This document shows, in pieces, positions 55,401 to 64,000 of a DNA stretch of 64,000 bases. The stretch spans positions 909,411 through 973,410 of the forward strand of contig NZ_LR215024.1 of the NCBI RefSeq assembly GCF_900660605.1, written 5' to 3'. Source of the DNA: Mycoplasmopsis glycophila. Its GTDB lineage: Bacteria > Bacillota_I > Bacilli_A > Mycoplasmatales > Metamycoplasmataceae. The translations under genes were made by a program, and so were the position numbers. Each line of letters opens with the position of its first letter. The first letter of the stretch is position 1. The notes under the pieces were generated by a model. The model made no database searches, was not told where the DNA came from, and saw nothing but the letters and a program-made list of their open reading frames with translations.

Positions 55401-58400
55401 TCATTGCTATCAATTTTATCTTTAAGTGCTTGTGCTTGTTCGCTAGTTAATTTATTATTTTGCACTAATTCATCAATTTTAGCTTTTAAATTATTTTTAG
55501 CTTCTTGTAAATTAGTTAAGAAACCAGAAATTGGAACTGTATTTTCAGTATCTGAATCAATATCGGTTAAATTATCTTTGGTTGATTGCAATACATATTT
55601 AACAGTTAATTGACCTGTTTCATCATCAGCAGTAATATCTTTAATAATAATTTTGGCTTTTGAAGTAGTTGGATCTTGAATTAAGGTTGTAAAGTATGAA
55701 TTATCATTATTTGCAAGTACTTCAGCTTTTTTATTAACTAATGAACTTGCTTTGATTTGTGCTTTATCATTTAGTACATAATTAATTGTTTTAGATACTT
55801 GATCATTAACAATTAAAGCATTTAATCTTTGTAATTCATTTTGTAAACCAGTAATTTGTCCAGTTTTATTAACTACATGAATATCAGTTAAATCAGCACG
55901 TTTTGAATAAATGTTGTATTGAACGTTTAAAGTACCTGTTCTATCATCAAAACTTGTAATCACAACATCTTTAGCTTGATCATCATTAGTTGAAACTGGA
56001 GTAATATGACTTAAAATAACATCAGATGGGCTGATAGTTGTTTTGTTTTGAATTGCATCTTCTCAACTATAAGTTAATTCATTCAATCTTTGTAATTCGG
56101 TTTTGAAGCCTTTAATAGTATTAGCGTTTTTACTTCTAGTTTTATTAATTTCAACCTCAACAGCTTGTCTTGAATTTGAAACTAAAGTATAACTAACAGT
56201 AATTTCACCTTTTCTATCATCACGAGTAACAATTTTCATTGAATCAGGTTTGATTGAAATACCTTCGGCATTTAATTCACGATTATTACTTAATTTTACT
56301 TGTACTGCAGAAGGAATAACATTTGTTTCATTGTAAAGAGGTAATCATTGTTCTTTACCTGGATAATCAATTACTAAATCAGCAATTAATCTTTCAATTC
56401 TATTTTCTTCTGCATCATCATTAGTTACATAACCATTAAAAATTAATAATGGATTTGAAGTTTCAGATTTAATAGTAGGTGCTTCTTGAGGTGCATCATC
56501 TCAAGTTCCTGAAATTAAACCATCTGTACCATTTAATGGTCTTGTAGAAATTAATTTATAACCTAATTGAATTGTTCCAGTTTCATTATTAGCATTTTGA
56601 GTGTCTAAAATTGTTTCAATTTTAACATTTTCATTTTGCCCGTATTCTGTTAAGGCTGTATTAAAGTCATCAGAAGTTAATTGTGAAGCTTTTTTCTGAT
56701 TTGCTCCATCTTTTTTAGATTCATCTTTTGCAGTTATAGCAACTGGTTGATTAGCTTGTTTTACTAAATCATTCAATCTGTCTAATTCAGTTTTATAACC
56801 TGTTAAGGTTGCGTATTTATATTCTGATTTAACATCAGTTAAACCTGATTTAGTTGATTGTAATTTGTATCTTACTCTTAATTTACCAGTAATATCATCA
56901 TAAGCAATGATTTCTTGGTCACTAAAAGTATGATCAGTATTTGGTTCTACACTTCAAGTTCAATTTTGATCGCTAATTTGCACTTTTGAAGCAAGAATTT
57001 GATTTCTATTTGAGTAATCAATTGTATGAGTATAACCATCATCAGTTGCATTTGGATTAAGCTTGTCTAATCTTTCTTTTTCAGCTTGTGCCACAGTTTT
57101 GAAGCCAGCTAATGATCCTGATTTAGTTTCTGATGATGTGACAGTATTTAGATCATGACCACTAACCACTCCTCTAGTTGAAACTAAACGATATGTATAG
57201 TCAATACTATTAGTTTGATTATTTGGTGTTTTTGAAACAATTTCAACCTTAGCATTTTCTAAATCAGCAACAGCTAAAGTTAAATGATCTAAAACTTCTT
57301 CTGGTAAATATTGTCTGTAGTTTGCACTGTCAATGCCAGTCAATGAAGCTGTAGCAACTTTATTTAAGAATAATTCATCAAGTCTTTGTTGTTCAGTTTT
57401 AAAGTTGTTTAAATCAACATTTTGTACATCTGTATTTACATTTTCGTAAATTCCACCTTTAGTACTATGAATTACATAAGCTACTGTAATTGAACCATTT
57501 AAGTCATTTTTATCAGTAATATTTTGAATAATAATTTCTGCATTATTATCTGTTGAATTGATAACTTTATGTATTCCGCCAACTACTGAACTTGAAGCTA
57601 AAATTTGATCACTATTTGGATAAGTAATTTGTGCATTAGCAACTAACTTAGTTAATCTTGCTTTTTCAGCATCTTGATCAATTTTGTTTTGTTGAGCTTG
57701 TGTTCTGAAACCAGTAATTACTAAGTCTTTGCTTTGACTTTCTGGTGCTTCATAATTAGTTACATTTCAATTTGAAATTAATTCATCTTGAGTTTTACTT
57801 GTTACTAATTTTAAGTTTAAAGTATTTTGTCCAGTTGAATCATCTGGTGTAATTGAATTAATAAATGCACTAGCTTTATTTGTGTTTTGTTTAGTTGCAT
57901 CATATGAATAGTTAGCTTTATCATTGGCTGGATCAACTGAAGGTAATTGATTATTTTTAGTTCCGTTAAAAGTGATATCACCTTCAACTAAGTTATTTAA
58001 AAGTTCATTTAATCTTTGCGCTTCAGTTTTAAGTCCAGTAATAATAATGTCTTTTGGTTCAGAATAAACATCTTGACCATTTTTATTACTTTTTAGTTTA
58101 TAAGTAAGTTTAATTGCTCCAATTACATCATTGTAACCTGTAATTGTTTTATCAACAACACTAATAGTATTATCTTTAGGGTTTAATTGAATTTGATTTG
58201 GATTGAAACTTGAAGCCATTTGAGTTTTATCAATAACTACATCAATATCATCATTAGTTTTGGCATCTAAATCAGCTTTTTCACGATCTAAATTACTTTG
58301 GAATCCAGACATTGTAGCACTTAAAGTTTTAGAAACTACAGTGTTGTTTTGAATATCGCTTCTAGTTGATTTTAAGTGATAGTTGAAAGTAATAGTTCCA

Positions 58401-61400
58401 TCCGGATTTTTATTAGTAATTTCATCAATTACAACAACAGCATTATTTTGATTATTAATATTAGTTAATTGGTCATTTAATTGTTCTGCTAAATAACCTG
58501 AAAGATTATCTTTAGTAACTTCATCAACAGTAGTTTTATCTTTAGCTTTTGTGCCACTAAAGTTAAATTCTTTTTGTTTGTTGTCAATTAAATTATTTAA
58601 TCTTTGTTCTTCTGTGAAATAACCAGTAATAGTAATTTCTTTTTCTGTAGAAGTTAATTCTTCACCATGTTTATTGCTTTTAACTACAAAAACAGCAGTT
58701 AATGTACCATTAACATCATCTCATGATTTAACTGATTGAATTTCAATAGTTTCATTGGCGTGATTTGCATTATCATTTGTTGCAAAAGCAATATTAACAT
58801 TACGTGGTGATGCAACAAATGAAGAAGCTAATTTATTGCTATCTGGAGTTCCCACAAAGTTAGCGCTTGTATAATCATCAATTGTTTGTTGTTCTTTTTC
58901 TTTGTTGCTCATAAAACCATCAATTTTAACTTGTTTAGTTTTTGAAACAACTGTTTGATCACCTAAATTATCTTTAGTTGATTGCAATTCGTAAGTTACA
59001 AGTACAGCGTGCGGATCATTTGGATCTTCTTTCACTGATGTAATTACAATTTTTGCTTTATTTGTAGAATCAATGGTTCCTGTAAAGTCAGTAGCAGACA
59101 CTTCTTCAACAGCTACTTGATTTTGATTATTACCATTAAATGCAATAGTTTTTGCAACACTATCATTATCAATTAAATTATTTAATCTCACTTCTTCTGT
59201 TAGAGTACTTAAAGCATTATTGTTATTTAATGTATAAACTTTAGTTGACTTAACGGTTTCAAGATTTTCTTTAGTTGATTGATATTTGTAACTTAAGTCT
59301 AATTTACCTGTTACTTCATTTGTATTTGAAATAACTAAATCAACAGTAGTTACATTTTCAGGCATAGTTGAAGCAATGAATTCAACTTCATTAGTGTCAA
59401 CTTCACTTGCTGTATCTGTAGCTTGTTTTGCATCTTTAACTTTAGCTAAAGCAAGAGATAAATCATTTAATCTTCTTGATTCTTCATTATAACGTTGTTG
59501 ACCGTTTAAATTATTAATTGCAGTTTGAATTTTGTTATTTAATAAATCAATATTAGATTTATTCATTAAATTATCATTATTGTCGGTATTTAAAGCATCT
59601 AATAAATCTTCAGCTTCTTTAATTACTCCGCCTTTTTGGTTACCTTCTTTAGTTGGATTACCATCATAGGCTTCTCTTAAAGCGTTAGTAGTATAAGTAT
59701 AATTATTGCCTGCTGTTACAGTATTTTGATTTGTAATATAATTGCGCAAGGTTTTCATTGATGAATTTAATGCACTATTAGATTCATCTTGATTAGTAAC
59801 ACCATCAATTGTTGTTTGTTCATTAATTAAAGCAATTGCTTTTTCTTTTTGTTTATCAGTTAATGATGAATAATCAGAATTAATTTTAGCTATTGCATCA
59901 TCTTTAGCTTTTTGTAATCTTTCATCACCGTTTAAAGCGCTAATTGCATCTTGAATTGCTTTAGTTCTAGTTTTAACTTCTTCTAATGATAAATTAGTTC
60001 CTTGAGTCTTATTAACATCAGTTTTTTGTTGAGTTACTGCATTATCTAAAGCACTTTGATTGTCTGCTTGAGTATAATCTGTATTTTGTTTAATTGTTTC
60101 AATATTATTAGTTGCTTCATTATAAGCTTTCATTGCGTCATTTAAATCACTTGCATTTTTTGCAATTTGATCTAATTGATCTAGATTAGATTGATTAACT
60201 TGATTTTTAAGTGCTGTTTTTTGTGCATCATTTAAATATTTATAATTATCAATTGCTTCTTTTGCCGCATCTTTTTGATTTTTCTCATATTGAGCTTGAG
60301 TTAAAAATCCAGTTCTAGTTTGTGATGCTGAAATATTACTATAAATATTATTGTTATCGACTGCTTCTTCAGTAATTGTTACTAAATCTTCTTTAGTTCT
60401 TGTAGTTTTTAATTTATATGTATATGAAACTGAACCATCAGTATCATTAGCTGTAGGAGATGATAAATTAGTTAATTCAACTTGATTAGTAGTTCCATAA
60501 TTATTTGCTAAAGAGATTGTGTAATCAGTATTTAAAGTTGAATCTGAAGCGCGTTTAATAGGATTTGCAGTGATGTTAAGGATTGTATTTTGATTAGTAT
60601 ACGTGTCTTGTGCAACTAAATTATTTAATCTGGTTGATTCTGTTTGAAAACCAGTAATTTCTGCGGTTTTTTCATTAGAAATAGTGCTTGCATCCACAGT
60701 TGATTGTAATTTATATGCAATTTTAATTTTGCCAGTTATATCGTTATAACCGAGATATCTAACACTACCTTGATAAATTTGTGTGCTTTCTGGTAATGAT
60801 CAACCAATATCTTCAGCATTCTTATCTCTTTTTACAACAGCTGAAGCTTGAATATTTGATTTTTGACTTGCATTTTTATAATCTGGAGTAGCATTTAAAT
60901 TATTAACTCTATTTTGTTCATTAGCAAAACCAGTGATATCATAGGTTTTATTTTTAGTATAAACATTAGTTTTATCACTTGATTTTACTATTCTATAAGT
61001 AACAGTTAAAGTTCTGGTGTCATTATTACCGCTAATAGAAATAATTTCAGTTTCTAAACCGTTTGCATCAGGAGAAATGCTTTGTTGAGAAACTAAATTT
61101 TGTTCAGCAGATGTAGGTTGAATATTTTTATTTGGATAATCAAAAGTAGCAGTATAGTCTTTAATTCTGGCCTTTTCATCAAGAATATCAATTTTAGTTT
61201 TTCATTTAGTTAAAAGAGTATCCTTTGAATATTGATTACTTGCATTAAATCCAGATTCATTATCTAATCCAATTTTTAAAGAATTTTTTTGATTTTTATT
61301 TAATCATTTTTTACTATCAACATATCTTTTAGCTAATTCAAGATCGGTGTATGTATAAATAATTGGACTGAATTCAATTCCATTGCTATCAAATCTACTT

Positions 61401-63088
61401 GATGGTAATGGACTAGCAGTTAATGAACTACCGCTTTTAACTTTTCATTTTTTGGCATCTGTACTAGAAATTGTACTTGTTAAACGTAAAGAATTTGTAT
61501 TATTTACTGCTTTTGTATCTTGATAAATATTTTTTGTACTAATTGCTCTTTTGTTTCTATTAATTCTATTTTTAGAAATGTCATAATTAATATTTGAATT
61601 TCCATTTTCAGTAATTCTTAAAGTTGTGGCTGGAAATGCATCACTATTTGGATTATAAATATCAGAACCAAGTGCTGAATCAATAGTTTCTAAAGTGTAG
61701 AATTTTTTAAGTTGAGATTCAGATCTGTCAGCTATTTTTCAAAATCCAGAAACAATTCTTTGATTATTGTCATCATTTTTTTCACGATATTCTGCTGATC
61801 CAAAGAAAGATTTTCTAGCTGTTGATGATCCAGTGTTCCCAAAAAACGTTGTATTACTTGGATTAGCCACATCATTATATGGTTCAAATTCTGCTTCTGC
61901 TACTGCTCCGGCAACTAAATAATCAAGCTTTCTATTCATTTCAATATTGAAGACAAATAAACCACCTTGATTGTTATATATAATATCTGCTGGTCTTGCA
62001 TCACTAATAAGGTTTTTTTGATATAAACCAAAATTTACTCATGTACCACTATTTTCTGATAATTTAAATCCGTTTGTTCTAATACTTGACATATCCGTTG
62101 GGGTAGATACTAGAATATCATACATTCCGTTATGTTTTCCTGATGCTTTGTAATTATCTCAAGTTCTTTTTTTGCTAAGTAAATCTGAACTTAAACCACT
62201 TGTATATGAGGTTGGAGTATTTTGGTAATAAGGTAAGTATGCGTAATTAGTTAATCATGCTTCTAAACTATCTCCATTTTTAGAAGCTTGAAGAGAATCT
62301 TTATTCACTTTTTGTACTTTTCCAATTCAAGGCGAAATATCATAATCAGATAAGGTAGCATTTTTTTCTTCTTTTAATTTGATAGTATAAGTTTTTTGTT
62401 TTAAAACAGTTGAATTATTTCTATCATCAACTTTAATATACAAGTGAATTTTAATATCACTTGCTAATTTCATATCATTTGAAAAATAAAATGCTCCTGT
62501 ATAGAATGTTGATTGCGCACCTTGAGTAGCAGAACCATGTAATGGTTTATTAACTAAGTTATAACCTATTTTAAATCTTTTGGTATCGGTACCTGGATTA
62601 TATCCATTTCCATTTCATCATGGTCCATAATCTACACTTTTATTACTAAAACCATCTACTTGTCAAGAATAAAGTGTTCCACTTTCTGTTGCGTAATTAT
62701 CGCCTGTTCAATCTGAAACATTTACATTGTTTGGAAAACCTGGATTTGAAGCATCAAATAATCTAAATCATGAATCTCCAACCGCTATATATTGTCAATT
62801 AGAATTCTCGTCATTAAAATTCAAATTACCGTTTGAACCAAAAATATTTATATATCTATATGGTGCATATCTGGCATTATGATTTGAATTTGAAAGTGAA
62901 TTATAGTTCTTTCAAATATTATCTTGCACATTAATATTAACTTGATCAAAAGTTCAACTAATGCCTGAACTAGTTTCAATTGACACATTGTTTGAACTTG
63001 TATTCATTGAAATAGGCAAAACAAGTCCTATTAATGGTACTGATGCAGTTACAATTAAAAGACTCCTTTTTAATGCTTTATTTTTCAT
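52436..63088 (-). CDS. Giant surface protein 2 (3,550 residues), paralogue of protein 1
   Basis: A 10.65-kb frame under code 4 with the same plan as protein 1: signal sequence (MKNKALKRSLLIVTASVPLI), a unique N-terminal domain to about residue 640, lipoprotein-17-like repeats, a GA/FIVAR block (about 930-1204), more lipoprotein-17-like repeats (about 1205-2530), C-terminal GA/FIVAR repeats (about 2533-3370), and a membrane helix ending VLVKKSKK. Long stretches are nearly identical to protein 1 (for example 53,400-54,750 with 37,270-38,620), while the N-terminal domains and the last 400 residues differ clearly. One GA/FIVAR block of protein 1 is missing. TAGGAG lies 6 nt before the ATG and a (TA)10 tract lies directly above it. 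Probably a variable adhesin. Confidence 0.88.
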
Positions 63089-63103
63089 ACATATCTCCTA
63101 TTC

Positions 63104-63123
63104 TATATATATATATATATATA
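63104..63123. repeat. (TA)10 tract upstream of giant surface gene 2
   Basis: Ten uninterrupted TA units, 16 nt from the ATG at 63088 and just above the TAGGAG ribosome site, in the place where the promoter or leader should be. Candidate slippage tract for phase variation. Confidence 0.75.
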
Positions 63124-63204
63124 ATTAATTTTAATAGATTTTTTAATTATAAGTTCCATATATTCTTTAAAATCTTCAAATAATTCTGTTGGTTTTTGTT
63201 TTTA

Positions 63205-63633
63205 TTAATCTGTTAGTCTAATGTTTTTAATTCTAAATTTAACTTCAACTTTTGTTTTTACCAATTCATTGGTTTTTGGAACTTTACATGAAGGAATTTG
63301 AATTTTAACAGGTAAAAGTCAATCGGTAAAATTAAATTCATCTCTTGTAATAGTTAATGTATTGAATTCAAAATCAATATTATTTAAGAAATATTCATTA
63401 AATTTAAATTTTTTACTTAAGTTGTTTATAAATTTTTCTTTTTGAATTATTGTTTTTATAAACTCTTCTCAACTAATATCTTTAGCATCTAATTCAAGTT
63501 CATCAGAATAATATTTCATGTATTCAGAAACATAAATATAAATATGCTTTTCGTCTAAATTAAATGCCAAAAAATCAAAAACTCCGTCTTTTCAAACACT
63601 TTCGAAAATCTTAGTTTTTTGTCAATATCACTT
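63205..63633 (-). pseudogene. 3' fragment of an unknown gene cut by an IS
   Basis: An open frame of 142 codons (TGA as Trp) ends KFRIKNIRLTD at 63205 and runs into a TAA beside the IS end at 63642, with no usable start at its 5' end. Readable parts: FDFLAFNLDEKHIYIYVSEY and NTLTITRDEFNFTDW. The family is not recognised; the charged, strand-rich composition could be a surface or cytosolic domain. It lost its N-terminal part to the IS insertion or a linked deletion. Confidence 0.55.
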
Positions 63634-63641
63634 TTATTAAT

Positions 63642-64000
63642 CCTGAGTTTCCAAGTTGGAAGCTCTTTTTTATACCTTTTAACTTATTACTTATATACAT
63701 AGTATATAAGTACAATTTTTAATTATTTTAACTTTGTACAATGATTACAATGATGATAGTCTATAGTATAAATATGAGTAACTACATTCTGTATAAAATA
63801 AAAAAACCCAAAAGGGATTTACATTGCATTAGGAATATCAAAAGGATACGATAAAGGGATTGGGAATTTAGTTGGATTAGGTTATTGAGAAGAAATTAAA
63901 GAAAAAATATTCTCTACAAAACATTGATGATTTAAAACCAATTGTTAGATTGGTTTCTGTTGTAGAAGATAAAATTTAAGTTAAAACCAAATTTTTCCAA
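63642..64000 (+). mobile_element. IS1634-like element, left part, runs off the window
   Basis: Begins CCTGAGTTTCCAAGTTGGAA and matches 28911-29270 closely, including the 23-bp palindrome. The transposase (ATG at 63774) is broken: a base is gained in the AAAAAAACCC run near 63805, another in the A-run near 63903, and a TAA replaces GAA at about 63978. Confidence 0.85.

Overview
The window comes from a mollicute, most likely a Mycoplasma/Mycoplasmopsis species. The DNA is very AT-rich. UGA must be read as tryptophan throughout: trxB, lgt, uvrA, parC, the transposases and all the giant surface genes are interrupted by in-frame TGA under the standard code and become full length under code 4. No species is assigned. 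A phosphoketolase, an EF-Tu of mycoplasma type, IS1634-like elements and proteins built of lipoprotein-17-like and GA/FIVAR-like repeats all fit this group. All coordinates and lengths below were worked out by hand; family assignments rest on recognised motifs, not on database searches.

Layout. 1-2845 (minus strand) holds a housekeeping set: yigZ (cut by the window edge), rbgA, a DivIVA-like gene, a SpoU-type RNA methyltransferase and trmL. 2904-3814 holds the decayed C-terminus of a surface protein and a stretch without genes. 3815-9115 encodes a secreted, membrane-anchored lipase of about 1,766 residues. 9279-11660 is phosphoketolase. tuf (12157-13344) follows a long leader that can fold into a branched RNA. 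13563-15353 encodes a membrane-anchored protein with the marks of a GT80-type sialyltransferase, divergent from a multi-pass membrane protein (15412-16089) whose terminator has been split by an IS3-family element. 17457-20342 is a hprK-lgt-trxB operon. 20430-25764 is uvrB - unknown gene - uvrA. parC (26266-28842) runs the other way.

From about 28.9 kb the window is accessory. It starts with a decayed IS1634-like element, then an M60-like (mucinase-type) surface metallopeptidase (30955-35580). Two giant paralogous surface proteins follow (4,107 and 3,550 residues; 35863-48186 and 52436-63088), with signal/anchor sequences, lipoprotein-17-like repeats, GA/FIVAR-like helical repeats and C-terminal membrane anchors. 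Between the giants sits a type II restriction-modification pair (49435-51154) flanked by two directly oriented remnants of another IS. A (TA)10 tract lies just upstream of the second giant gene. The right edge is a truncated gene interrupted by a further IS1634-like copy.

Taken together, the core genes cover translation (tuf, rbgA, trmL), carbon metabolism (xfp), lipoprotein maturation and redox (lgt, trxB), and DNA repair/topology (uvrA, uvrB, parC). The accessory genes point to work at the host-cell surface: lipid hydrolysis, glycoprotein cleavage, possible surface sialylation, and adhesion by long repeat proteins that appear to recombine with each other. No tRNA, rRNA or CRISPR array was seen.
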